A DNA stretch of 29,463 bases from Nitriliruptorales bacterium (GTDB lineage: Bacteria > Actinomycetota > Nitriliruptoria > Euzebyales > Egibacteraceae). This document shows, one piece after another, positions 7,324-15,582 of the stretch (its first letter is position 1; every line of letters begins with the position of its first letter). The notes below the pieces were generated by a model, which was not told the DNA's origin, ran no database searches, and worked only from the letters and a program-made list of their open reading frames with translations. Made by a program: the position numbers and the translations under genes. The stretch covers positions 1 to 29,463 of the forward strand of contig SLAO01000034.1 in assembly GCA_007126835.1 (NCBI GenBank), in the 5' to 3' direction.

Positions 7324-9810
7324 ATGTCCGAGGGGGACGCGGGAGCACCACTGATCGGTCGCCAGCATGAGCTCGCCGAGCTTGCCCGCCTGCTCGAAGA
7401 CCTCGCCGGCGGTCACCCGGCTCTCGCCCTGATTGGCGGTGAGGCGGGGATCGGCAAATCCCGGCTGGTGGGCGAGCTCGTCGACAACGCCGAGGCCACC
7501 GCCACGATTCTCAAGGCCCACTGCGTCGACCTCGGCGACCCGGGGACGCCGTTCGTCCCGGTCGCAGAGCTGTTGCGCGGCCTCGAACGCACCCTCGACT
7601 TGAGCGAGATCGACTTGCCCGCGGCGAGCCGGCGCGACCTCGCGTGCCTGCATCCGCAATTGGCCGGTGAGGGGGCGGCCGGCAGCGACGCACTCGACGC
7701 GGACGCCCAGCCGAGGCTGTTTGCGGCCCTGCTGGACCTCTTCGAGCAGATCGCCGGGCGCCGACCGCTGGTGATCGTGCTCGAGGACGTGCACTGGGCC
7801 GACCGCTCAACGCTCCGCCTCCTCCAGTACGTGGCCAGGAGCGTCCGCCACGCTCCCGTCCTGATCGTGGCGACGTTCCGCAGCGACGAGCTGCATCGGC
7901 GCCATCCCCTGCGGCCTGTCCTGGCCGAGCTGTCCCGCCTGCCCGTAGTCAGGCGGATCGATGTGGCGCCGCTTTCGCCCGGCGAAGTGGGCGCGCAGAT
8001 CGCCGCCCTCACCGCCGTCGAGCCTGAACCGGCCGAGGTCGAAGAGGTCGTGCGCCGGGCGGGGGGCAACCCATTCTTCGTCGAGGCGCTCGTCGGTCAT
8101 CGCCAGTCGGGAGGCGAGAACGCGTTGCCGGGTGGTCTGCGGGAGCTGCTGTTAGCCAGGGTGGATGCGCTTCCCCTCGAGGTGCGACAGGTCGTCGACG
8201 CCGTTGCGGTGGTCGGCGGCCCGGCGGACTACCGCCTCCTTGCGGCGGTCACCGGGATGGACGGCGCGTTGCTGTCGCAGAGCGTGCGCCCGGCCATCGA
8301 GGCGGGCACGTTGGTCGAGGACGAGCACGGACGCTGCCGCTTCGGTCACATGCTGACGCAGGAGGCGGTCTACGACGACACGCTGGCCGCCGACCGCGTC
8401 GCCCTGCACCGGGCGGTCGCCGAGGCACTGACCGCACGACCCGAACTCGCCAGCGGTGGTGCCGCAAGCGCCGACGCCGAGGTCGCTGCCCTCTGGCACG
8501 CCGCCCACGCGCCCCGTGAAGCGTTCGGGGCCTCCCTGGCCGCAGCCCAACGCGCGGCCGCCATGGCCGCACCCACCGAGGCGCTCCACAACTACGACCG
8601 CGCCCTCGGCTTGTGGGAGCGTGTCGAGCACACCGACGCACCACCGCGCATCGACGTCCTGTCTGCCGCCGCGGCGGCTGCCGGGCAGGCGGGGGACTAC
8701 CGGCGCGAGGTCACGCACTTGCGCGCGGTGCTCGAACAGTCCGACGGCGCCGGCATCGATCAGCAAGCCGACCTGCGGCGACGCCTGTGTCGGGCGACGG
8801 CCCGCAGTGGCGATATGGCGGGGGCCCTGGCCGAGGCCGAGCACCTCTACGACCTGGTCGCCGATGCCCCACCGTCGGAGGCCCGGGTGGCTGCCCTCGC
8901 TACCTGCGCCGGGCTGGCCGCGGTTGGCCGCGGCTCGCCGCAGGCGCTCGGTGCGGCGCACGAAGCTCTCGAAGCTGCACGCTCGGTGCCTGACCGCGCA
9001 TCGGAGGGCATGGCGCTGGGCGTGCTCGGTCTCGCGCTGCGCGACACCGACCCAGAGGAGGCGGTCGCCCACCTCGAAAGGTCGCTCGACCTGCTTTGGG
9101 ACGCCGGCGAGACCACGGCGATCGCTTCGACGATGAACAACTTGCTGCTCGGCCTGCTGACCCTGCAGCGTCACGATGACGCCGATGCCCTCGTGGCCCA
9201 GGCTCGCGAGTGGCTCAACGCGGGCGCGGATCGTCACAGCGCCACCGCGCACCTGGTCACGAAGATGGCCTGGCAGCAGCTCGCCGTGGGCGCGTGGGAG
9301 CAGGCCGATCAGCTGCTCGACGACCTCCTCCGCCGCGGGCCCACCGGTGTGGATCGGATGGTCTTGTTCGAGATGCGCGCCTTGCTCGCCCTGTACCAAG
9401 GGCAGCTCGCGTCGGCCGAGCGCTTCCTCGACGAGGCCCGTGACCTCGGGGCGGTGGCTGACCGGGAGCTCGCGCGCTCCTACTACGGGCTACGCGCGTT
9501 CCACGCGGCGCTGGCCGGCGGCTGCGAACAGGCGTCGGCAGCCAGCGCCACCGCAGACGCCTGCGCGCCGACGTGGGAGGTCGATGGGCACCCGCTCGTG
9601 CACGGCGTCCGCACCGCGGTCGACGCCGCGTTGGCCGCCCGCGGAGCGTTGCGCGACGAGCAGGCCGCGGGCGCCGGCGACGCCCTGACGGCGCTGCGTC
9701 AGCGGGGCGTCGACGGAGACTTCGCCACGGTCAGGATGTGGAACCTCGATCACGACATCGCGCGCGCCGAGGCCGAGCTGTCGCGCCTGGACGAGGCCAA
9801 CCCCTCCTGA
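7324..9810 (+). CDS. LAL-type LuxR regulator, main part (stops before its DNA-binding domain)
   Basis: 828 residues up to a TGA at 9808-9810. The N-terminus is a STAND ATPase: PLIGRQHELAELARLL, Walker A GGEAGIGKS (38-46), Walker B VLEDVHWAD (about 152-160), then GNPFFVEALV and an arm domain. From about residue 390 on it is alpha-helical and TPR-like. Large ATP-binding LuxR (LAL) regulators of this kind end in a LuxR helix-turn-helix; here that domain lies immediately downstream in the same frame beyond the TGA. As it stands, the product would lack DNA binding. The next ATG (TGATG) is in another frame and yields only a 35-residue nonsense peptide, so it cannot rescue the domain. The ribosome binding site is weak. 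Confidence 0.85.
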   Translation: MSEGDAGAPLIGRQHELAELARLLEDLAGGHPALALIGGEAGIGKSRLVGELVDNAEATATILKAHCVDLGDPGTPFVPVAELLRGLERTLDLSEIDLPAASRRDLACLHPQLAGEGAAGSDALDADAQPRLFAALLDLFEQIAGRRPLVIVLEDVHWADRSTLRLLQYVARSVRHAPVLIVATFRSDELHRRHPLRPVLAELSRLPVVRRIDVAPLSPGEVGAQIAALTAVEPEPAEVEEVVRRAGGNPFFVEALVGHRQSGGENALPGGLRELLLARVDALPLEVRQVVDAVAVVGGPADYRLLAAVTGMDGALLSQSVRPAIEAGTLVEDEHGRCRFGHMLTQEAVYDDTLAADRVALHRAVAEALTARPELASGGAASADAEVAALWHAAHAPREAFGASLAAAQRAAAMAAPTEALHNYDRALGLWERVEHTDAPPRIDVLSAAAAAAGQAGDYRREVTHLRAVLEQSDGAGIDQQADLRRRLCRATARSGDMAGALAEAEHLYDLVADAPPSEARVAALATCAGLAAVGRGSPQALGAAHEALEAARSVPDRASEGMALGVLGLALRDTDPEEAVAHLERSLDLLWDAGETTAIASTMNNLLLGLLTLQRHDDADALVAQAREWLNAGADRHSATAHLVTKMAWQQLAVGAWEQADQLLDDLLRRGPTGVDRMVLFEMRALLALYQGQLASAERFLDEARDLGAVADRELARSYYGLRAFHAALAGGCEQASAASATADACAPTWEVDGHPLVHGVRTAVDAALAARGALRDEQAAGAGDALTALRQRGVDGDFATVRMWNLDHDIARAEAELSRLDEANPS

Positions 9811-10254
9811 TGGCGGCGACTCCTCGAGACCGGGCACCACGCGTACTGGCGTGTCCACGACCGTTGGCGGCTGGCCGAAGCCCTCTGCGCGACCGGGGCG
9901 AGGGACGAAGCGGCTGACCATCTGGGCACCGCGCACACGGAGGCGAGCAGCCTCGGGGCGCAACAGCTCCGCGAGGAGCTCGAACGGCTCGCCCGGCGGG
10001 CGCGGATCCCGCTGGCCGGACGTGAGGCGGCCCCCGCCGACGTCGACGCCGACCTCACCCCGCGAGAGCTGGAGGTGCTTGGCCTCATCGCCGAGGGCCG
10101 CTCGAACCAGGAGATCGCCAGGGCGCTGTTCATCAGCGCCAAGACCGTGTCGGTGCACGTCACCAACATGCTGGCCAAGCTCGGGCTGACCAACCGGGCG
10201 GAGGCCGCCGCCTACGCCCACCGGCACGGTCTGGCTCACCCCGCACCGCGCTGA
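9811..10254 (+). pseudogene. Severed C-terminal LuxR helix-turn-helix of the preceding regulator
   Basis: Reading straight through the TGA at 9808-9810 in the same frame gives 147 further residues: WRRLLETGHHAYWRVHDRWR, typical end-of-TPR sequence in LAL proteins, then the LuxR domain LTPRELEVLGLIAEGRSNQE...ISAKTVSVHVTNMLAKLGL (about codons 911-970 of the joined gene), and a proper stop at 10252-10254. There is no in-frame ATG before the helix-turn-helix, only a GTG at 10075 inside it, and no ribosome binding site, so independent expression of an intact domain is unlikely. One base change, for example CGA to TGA, would explain the break. A sequencing error or a genuine point mutation are both possible. 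Confidence 0.8.
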
Positions 10255-10285
10255 CGGCACCGCAGCGACGGGCGTGACCGCCGCC

Positions 10286-11677
10286 TTAGCGGGGCGCGAT
10301 GTTGTGCGTCGACTTGAAGACGTTGTTCGGGTCCCAGCGCCGCTTGATCTCGGCCAGACGGGCGTGGTGCCCGCCGTACGCAGCCGGAGTGCGGTGCTCG
10401 TCGTCGGCGTCGAGGTAGTTGACGTACACCCCTCCGGTTGCGTGCGGCGCCATGGTCGCGTGCACCTGCCGGCACCAGGCGGCGACACGTTCGTCGTCGG
10501 AGGGGTTGGTCCAGCCGCCCTGCACCGCAAAGCCATAGGCCGCGTCGCGGTGGGCCCAGGCGGTGGCGTCTGCCGGCATCCGCGAGATGGCGCCGCCGAG
10601 CGACTCGAGAAAGGCCATCGTGAACTCGCCGGGCGGGTCGGCGAGCTGCTCCAGAAGCGTGCGGATCGCCGCGTCGGATAGCTCCGGCAGCAGATGCGCC
10701 TTGCCGTAGTAGCGGGCGCCGTCGGGCACTCCAGCGTCGAAGCTGGACTGGAACGTCGTGTAGGGCATCGCGGTGACCACATCGAAGAAGGGATCCCCGA
10801 GCGCCGTCAGTGGCGCGACCGCCTCGCCGCCCTCCTTGAGCGAACCGCTGTGGCATCCGGCCAGCACCACGGCCGGGGTGCCGTGCCGCTTGGCGGGGAA
10901 GGGCTCGATCGGTGGAACTCGCAGGAACAAGGCGTAGCAGCTGAGCGCGTCGGGTGCGTCGGTCATCACGTCGCGATAGCCGCGGAGGACGGTCTCGGCG
11001 TCCTCGAGCGGGTGGAACAGCTGAAAGGTCAGCACCTCCGGCCCGACGGGGTGCAGACGGAACTCAAACGAGGTGACGATCGCGAAGTTGCCCCCGCCGC
11101 CGCGCAGCGCCCAGAACAGGTCTGGGTGGGCGTCCTCGCTGACCGACAGCACCTGCCCGTCGGCGGTGACGACCTCCGCAGCGATGAGATTGTCGCTGGT
11201 CAACCCGAAGCTGCGGGCCAGCCAGCCGATCCCTCCACCCAGCGCGAGGCCAGCCACCCCGGTGCGGGAGTCCACCCCCGCCGGCACGGCCAGGCCGAAG
11301 CGCTGCGTGGCGGCGTCGAGCTGGCCGAGGGTGGCTCCGGCCCCGACCCTTGCCGTGTGGGCGTCGGGGTCGACCTCGACGGCGTCCATCGGTGAGAGAT
11401 CGATCACCAGCCCGTCTTCGCACACCGCCTTCCCGGCGGCCTGGTGGCCCCCGGCCTTGACCGACAGCTCGAGCCCACCCTCGGCTGCGGCGCGGACCGC
11501 GGCGACCACGTCGGTGGTGCGTTCGCAACGGGCGATCGCCGCGGGCCGACGATCCACCATGCCGTTCCAAACGGCCCGCGCGTCGTCGTAGCCGTCGTCG
11601 CCGGGCCGCAGCAACAGGCCGCGAAGTTTGCCGGCGAGCTGGTCGAGTGCCTGGGTCTGGTTAACGATCTGAGTCAT
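10286..11677 (-). CDS. FAD-linked oxidoreductase, berberine-bridge-enzyme type
   Basis: 463 residues of the VAO/PCMH flavoprotein family. An FAD-binding PCMH domain occupies the N-terminal half: DVVAAVRAAAEGGLELSVKA, then AGGHQAAG with H78 as the likely 8-alpha-histidyl FAD attachment, RVGAGATLGQLDAATQRFGL, and GVAGLALGGGIGWLARSFGL. The C-terminus is the BBE segment (YVNYLD ... YGGHHARLAEIKRRWDPNNV ... HNIAP). The second, cysteinyl attachment site of bicovalent members is absent (PAGVDSRTGV where a CPTVG-like motif would be), so a single covalent link is expected. These enzymes oxidise alcohols, sugars or secondary metabolites with O2; the substrate is unknown. The ATG at 11677 has GGAGG seven bases upstream. 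It converges on the LuxR gene with a 31-base gap. Confidence 0.9.
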   Translation of the reverse strand: MTQIVNQTQALDQLAGKLRGLLLRPGDDGYDDARAVWNGMVDRRPAAIARCERTTDVVAAVRAAAEGGLELSVKAGGHQAAGKAVCEDGLVIDLSPMDAVEVDPDAHTARVGAGATLGQLDAATQRFGLAVPAGVDSRTGVAGLALGGGIGWLARSFGLTSDNLIAAEVVTADGQVLSVSEDAHPDLFWALRGGGGNFAIVTSFEFRLHPVGPEVLTFQLFHPLEDAETVLRGYRDVMTDAPDALSCYALFLRVPPIEPFPAKRHGTPAVVLAGCHSGSLKEGGEAVAPLTALGDPFFDVVTAMPYTTFQSSFDAGVPDGARYYGKAHLLPELSDAAIRTLLEQLADPPGEFTMAFLESLGGAISRMPADATAWAHRDAAYGFAVQGGWTNPSDDERVAAWCRQVHATMAPHATGGVYVNYLDADDEHRTPAAYGGHHARLAEIKRRWDPNNVFKSTHNIAPR

Positions 11678-11844
11678 GGCAGCCTCCGATGTCGGGTCGC
11701 TCCCCCCTCGGCTCAGGCGCGGCGAGCGGTGCGAGCGCCATGCAGCGTGCGTCTAAGGCCGCCGTAAGCGCCATCGGGAGATTGTCTTAGATGGCCAGGG
11801 GAGGGAGCCCGCCAGAGCGAAGCAGAACCGGCTTGCTTCCTTCG

Positions 11845-12930
11845 TCACCGACCTGGCGACGAAGCGGCTCGCGCATCGTCGCCGGGGTGGGGCTGGTGGT
11901 TGCAGGTGGGGTCCTCGGCCAGCGGATCCCCGGTTAGGGCGTACGCCCGCGCGCGGCTTCCTGAGCATGTCCGGCGGAACTCGCAACGTCCGCATCGCCC
12001 CCCGAGCTGACTGGGATCGCGCAGCCGCTTGAGCAGCGGAGCGTCGCGGTAGATCGTCATCAGCGATGCCTTGCGGACGTCGCCGACCGGCAGCGGCAAG
12101 AAGCCGCTGGGGTGGACCTCGCCGACGTGCGAGACGAAGCAGAAGCCCCGCCCGTCGTTGGCCGACGCAGCCGGGGGTTCAGCCAGCCCGCGTTGGGCGC
12201 GGACGCGCCGGTAGGTGGGGGCGGCGGTGGTCCGGACACGAAACGGCAGCTCGTCCGCGACGTCGGCCAGCCAGGCCAGCGTGGCCTCGTGCTCGTGGGC
12301 GTCGAGCATGTCCGAGACCTGCCCGCGGCCGGTCGGCACGAGGAAGAACAGGCTCCACGTGGACGCCAGCCCGGCAATCGCCTCGGCCACGCCCGGCAAA
12401 TCCCCTACCGTCGAGCGGGTCACCGACGTGCCCACCTGGAGGGGCACGTCGAGATCGCGGACATGGCGCAGCGCCGAGAGGGTCCGGTCGAACGATCCCC
12501 TCACGCCTCGGAAGCCGTCGTGGACCTCCGCGCTGGCTCCGTCGAGGGACAGGTGCACGCTGCCGGTGCCGGCGTCGACCGCGCGTGTCAGGGCGGTCGG
12601 CGTCAGGCGGCCGGTGACCGACGGGGAGAAGCCCACGTGCAGGCCGCGCGAAGCGGCGTAGGCGATGAGGTCGAACACGTCCGGTCGGGCCAGCGGATCT
12701 CCCCCGGTGATGACGAGCACGCGAGTGCCGAGCGCAGCGACGTCGTCGATCAGCGCCCGTCCTTCGTCTGTGTCGAGCTCGCGGGGATCGCGGTGGGGGA
12801 TGGCCTCGGCCCGGCAGTGCAGGCAGCGCAACGGACACGCCCGGGTGATCTCCCACGCGACGGTGATCGGCGCCCGGTCGAGGTCGGGGCGCCTACCTGT
12901 GTGGCCTGCTCCTGCGGGCGCCGGTCTCAT
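11845..12930 (-). CDS. Radical SAM/SPASM protein, AhbD-like
   Basis: 361 residues. The radical SAM cluster motif is C32-x3-C36-x2-C39 in WEITRACPLRCLHCRAEA. It is followed by ITGGDPL (D where GGEPL is usual), SLDGA and VPTGRG. The C-terminus is a SPASM-type domain with FVSHVGEVHPSGFLPLP, GGRCGRCEFRRTCSGSRARA and a final Cys in EDPTC, able to hold an auxiliary 4Fe-4S cluster. Overall order and the CSGSRARAYALTGDPLAEDP ending resemble AhbD, the Fe-coproporphyrin decarboxylase of the siroheme-dependent heme route, and related uncharacterised radical SAM families. The ATG start (GGAGA upstream) overlaps the stop of the preceding AhbC/NirJ-like gene (ATGA), so the two are coupled. The exact reaction is not proven by sequence alone. 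Confidence 0.8.
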   Translation of the reverse strand: MRPAPAGAGHTGRRPDLDRAPITVAWEITRACPLRCLHCRAEAIPHRDPRELDTDEGRALIDDVAALGTRVLVITGGDPLARPDVFDLIAYAASRGLHVGFSPSVTGRLTPTALTRAVDAGTGSVHLSLDGASAEVHDGFRGVRGSFDRTLSALRHVRDLDVPLQVGTSVTRSTVGDLPGVAEAIAGLASTWSLFFLVPTGRGQVSDMLDAHEHEATLAWLADVADELPFRVRTTAAPTYRRVRAQRGLAEPPAASANDGRGFCFVSHVGEVHPSGFLPLPVGDVRKASLMTIYRDAPLLKRLRDPSQLGGRCGRCEFRRTCSGSRARAYALTGDPLAEDPTCNHQPHPGDDARAASSPGR

Positions 12931-14075
12931 CGCGTGGTCTCCTGCGGGGTGAGGTAGCAAGCGGGATCCTCCGCCCAGTGGTCCCCGGTGGCGGCGTGTG
13001 CGCGCATGCGCAGATTACCCCCGCACACGTCGAGGTGCCGGCACGCGCCGCAGCGGCCGCCGAGCAGCCCGGAACGCGCCCGCAGCGCCCCGAGGCGACC
13101 GGTCGAGTCGGCCCAGATGCGCGAGAAGGGCCGTTGGCGGACACTGCCCAGACGGTCGGTCCAGCTGAACTGGTCGGGATGGACCTCCCCGGTGTTCGAG
13201 ACGTGGGCGAGCCCGATGCCCGAGTGGTTGCCGCCGGCTCGGGTCAGGCGCTCAGCCACCTGCTCGGTAGGGCGCCCGCGCTCGGCGAGCCAGTCGAGCA
13301 GGCGGGGACCGTCAGCCGCGTTTGCCACCGTGAGCACCTCGAGCTCCGGCCGGGAGGCGATCATCCGATCGGCGAAGTCGAACACCGCGTCCACCGCGTG
13401 CCGAGTCTGCTGCGCCGTGAGGGCCTCGGCGGGGGCACTGCGCCCGCGACCGGAAGGCGCGAGGTGATAGAAGCACGCCCGACCGAAGCCTTCGTCCACG
13501 ATGAAGTCGAACACGTCGGGGAGCACGGGCAACGTCGTCGCGGTGAGCGTCAGACGCAGCCCGACCCGCTCGCCGCGGGCGACGAGGTTGCGCACGCCGG
13601 CCACGCTGCGCTCGAACGCGCCGGCCTCGCCTCGGAAGCGGTCGTGGGTCTGACCCAGCCCGTCGAACGACACCCCGACATAGGAGAAGCCCGCGGCGCT
13701 GACGTCGTCGGCGACCGCCGGGTCGGCGAGCGCGGTCCCGTTGGTCGACAGCGTCGTGCGCAGGCCCTGTCGGCTCGCACGCGCGGCAACGTCGAGCACG
13801 TCGTCGCGCAGCAGCGGCTCACCGCCGGAGACGAGTAGACCAGCCGCTGGCATGGAGGCGAGGTCGTCGACGAGGTCGTTCGCCTCGGCGGTCGACAGCT
13901 CCCCCGGGTACCGGCGCGGCAGCGAGGCGGCGTAGCAATGACGACATGCGAGGTTGCACGACCGCGTGGCGGTCCACACGACGACCGGTCTGCCCACCCG
14001 TGCCCGAAGCCGACCGTAGCGCAGATCGTCTTCGGCCGGCGATCGAGACCGCAGCAGGGTCGTAACGTTGAGCAT
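12927..14075 (-). CDS. Radical SAM/SPASM protein, AhbC/NirJ-like
   Basis: 382 residues. The cluster motif C40-x3-C44-x2-C47 lies in WTATRSCNLACRHCYAA. Further family features are LLVSGGEPLLRDDV, LSTNGTAL, YVGVSFDGLGQTHDRFRGE, ACFYHLAPSGRGR and LTVANAADGPRLL, then the SPASM end NTGEVHPDQFSW, VRQRPFSRIW, GGRCGACRHLDVCGGNLRMR and EDPACYL. This order closely follows AhbC/NirJ, which removes side chains from didecarboxysiroheme on the way to heme or heme d1. The start MLNVTTLL matches the short N-terminus of that family; its ribosome binding site is weak. It is coupled by ATGA to the AhbD-like gene. A related modification of another tetrapyrrole or a peptide cannot be excluded. Confidence 0.85.
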   Translation of the reverse strand: MLNVTTLLRSRSPAEDDLRYGRLRARVGRPVVVWTATRSCNLACRHCYAASLPRRYPGELSTAEANDLVDDLASMPAAGLLVSGGEPLLRDDVLDVAARASRQGLRTTLSTNGTALADPAVADDVSAAGFSYVGVSFDGLGQTHDRFRGEAGAFERSVAGVRNLVARGERVGLRLTLTATTLPVLPDVFDFIVDEGFGRACFYHLAPSGRGRSAPAEALTAQQTRHAVDAVFDFADRMIASRPELEVLTVANAADGPRLLDWLAERGRPTEQVAERLTRAGGNHSGIGLAHVSNTGEVHPDQFSWTDRLGSVRQRPFSRIWADSTGRLGALRARSGLLGGRCGACRHLDVCGGNLRMRAHAATGDHWAEDPACYLTPQETTR

Positions 14076-14113
14076 GTTACTAAAGGATAGGCGGGAACCT
14101 CGCCGGCACGCAA

Positions 14114-14139
14114 GCCGTCGGCCATGCTCAGCCGACGGC
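14114..14139 (-). terminator. Hairpin between the membrane-protein gene and the AhbC/NirJ-like gene
   Basis: A perfect nine-base-pair stem GCCGTCGGC/GCCGACGGC with an eight-base loop lies six bases beyond the stop of the membrane-protein gene on the minus strand. Only two T residues follow, so it is not a classic T-tract terminator; it may attenuate or act as a GC-rich terminator, or stabilise the mRNA end. Confidence 0.45.
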
Positions 14140-14145
14140 GCCGGC

Positions 14146-15468
14146 TCAGGACGGCCAGGCGCGAGCCGCGCGGTGACCCCGCGCAGTCGCGAGCAGGCCC
14201 AGCGCGACGCTCCCCAGCACGCTCGCGCCGACCAGCCCCCAGCCGATCGCGGCAAGGACCGTGGAGCCAGGCCTCGGTGGATCCGGCCACAGGCTATGGG
14301 CCACGACGGCGACGACCCCCGCGTTGTAGCCGAGGACGCGAACGGCGCCAAGACGCTCGAGCTGTCTCCGCTGGAGGGCCCTGCGCTCGGCTCCGGCTCC
14401 GGTCACCATCGGCAGCAGGTACGTCAGGGCGCCGACGATCGCTTGTGCGAGCACCCCGACGAGCAACACGATGCCAATCGCCCGGACCAGCGGGTCGGCC
14501 GGCCAGACGACCGCGACCGCTGCGGCAGCCGCCGCGAGCGGGAACCACGCGCAGACCGCACTGATCGCGTAGGCCTGCGGAGAGCGCACCGCCCGCCGGG
14601 CCGTGGCCAAGGCGGGTCCGCAGACCAACGCGCTCGCGAGGGCGTAGCCCCCCAACCCGGCGACCGCCGCTGCTCGGCCCATTCCCGCGGTCGGCCCGCC
14701 GGCGGAGGAGGCGATCAGTCCTGCCACTGCCAGCACGAGCCCTGCCGAAGCCACAGGCAGCGCGTAGCGAGCAAGCCTGTCCGCCGCCACCACCATCCGC
14801 GCCCGCATGACGGTCGGGGCGAAGAACACGATGGTGGCGAGAAGCACGAGCCCTCCCCACCCGAGGACGTTGAGGGCAAGGTGCGCGGACCACGCGCCCT
14901 CGTGCCACCCGGGTGGCAGCGTCCCAGTGCCCATCAGCGCGCCGAGCAACCCTCCCCCGAGAAACGCGACACCCGCCAGCTCGTAGGCCCGTACGACGTA
15001 GCCGAAGCGCGCGCCCACAGCCCGGGTTCGCATCCTCCTGAGAGCGAGAACGAGCCAGGCGATCGCCACGAGGGTCGCACTGGCACCGGTCGCCAGCACG
15101 ACCGGCCACCTCTGCGGCAACGAGACCAGTACGAGCACGATGCCGGCATTGAGCAACCCAAGCCGCCACCCGCGTCGGCCGTCGCCCTCGACCTTGGTCA
15201 GTGTACGGGCGAAGTGATCTGTCATCGCCGCCACGAGGTTCGTCATCGTACCGAGGGTGAACAGGTGAACGGCCATCCAGCGGCCCCCGGGCAGCGCCGG
15301 CCCGAGCGCCAACCACGCGAGCGCCGCCACGCCGTAGACCACGGCGGCGGTGACCACCGGAGCCAGGGCGCGCAGCGGCGGGCGGCCACGCTCCACCCGT
15401 CGGCTGCCGGCGTCCCGCCGGTAGGGAGAAGGGTGGTCGGGATGGCGCCGAACGTGCTCGTCTTCCAT
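14146..15468 (-). CDS. Polytopic membrane protein like the membrane domain of actinobacterial nitrite reductase/multicopper oxidase fusions
   Basis: 440 residues with about 12 predicted transmembrane helices after a charged 35-residue N-terminus. Segments such as WMAVHLFTLGTMTNLVAAMT followed by DHF (H68, H85) and AHLALNVLGWGGLVLLATIV then FFAPTVMRARM resemble the heme-copper-oxidase-like membrane part that in many actinobacteria is fused to copper nitrite reductase or multicopper oxidase domains. No cupredoxin domain is present here, so this is a stand-alone membrane part. Histidines inside helices suggest heme or metal binding. The ATG at 15468 has GAGG eight bases before it. It sits upstream of the two tetrapyrrole-type radical SAM genes, which fits a heme-dependent respiratory or nitrogen-oxide role. 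That assignment is inferred. Confidence 0.65.
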   Translation of the reverse strand: MEDEHVRRHPDHPSPYRRDAGSRRVERGRPPLRALAPVVTAAVVYGVAALAWLALGPALPGGRWMAVHLFTLGTMTNLVAAMTDHFARTLTKVEGDGRRGWRLGLLNAGIVLVLVSLPQRWPVVLATGASATLVAIAWLVLALRRMRTRAVGARFGYVVRAYELAGVAFLGGGLLGALMGTGTLPPGWHEGAWSAHLALNVLGWGGLVLLATIVFFAPTVMRARMVVAADRLARYALPVASAGLVLAVAGLIASSAGGPTAGMGRAAAVAGLGGYALASALVCGPALATARRAVRSPQAYAISAVCAWFPLAAAAAAVAVVWPADPLVRAIGIVLLVGVLAQAIVGALTYLLPMVTGAGAERRALQRRQLERLGAVRVLGYNAGVVAVVAHSLWPDPPRPGSTVLAAIGWGLVGASVLGSVALGLLATARGHRAARAWPS

Positions 15469-15582
15469 CGCTAGTGCCTCGTGCTGTCCGGCCGATGGAC
15501 GGCCGGATCCTCCTCGGTTCTCCGGTCTCGGGAAAAGCGTCCGCCACCCCGGCTTTGTGCCCCCACCATCGGTCGCGGTGCC

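Noticed and set aside
8152..9399. Long open frame (415 codons) antisense to the LAL regulator
   Set aside because: Typical shadow frame in very GC-rich DNA; no family resemblance, and the sense frame has clear ATPase and LuxR motifs.
9810..9917. TGATG restart after the LAL regulator stop
   Set aside because: The ATG is in a different frame from the LuxR domain and gives a 35-residue product without motif; it cannot restore DNA binding.
14068..15474. 468-codon plus-strand frame over the membrane-protein gene
   Set aside because: Arg/His/Pro/Gly-rich composition of a shadow frame; the minus strand encodes clear transmembrane helices.
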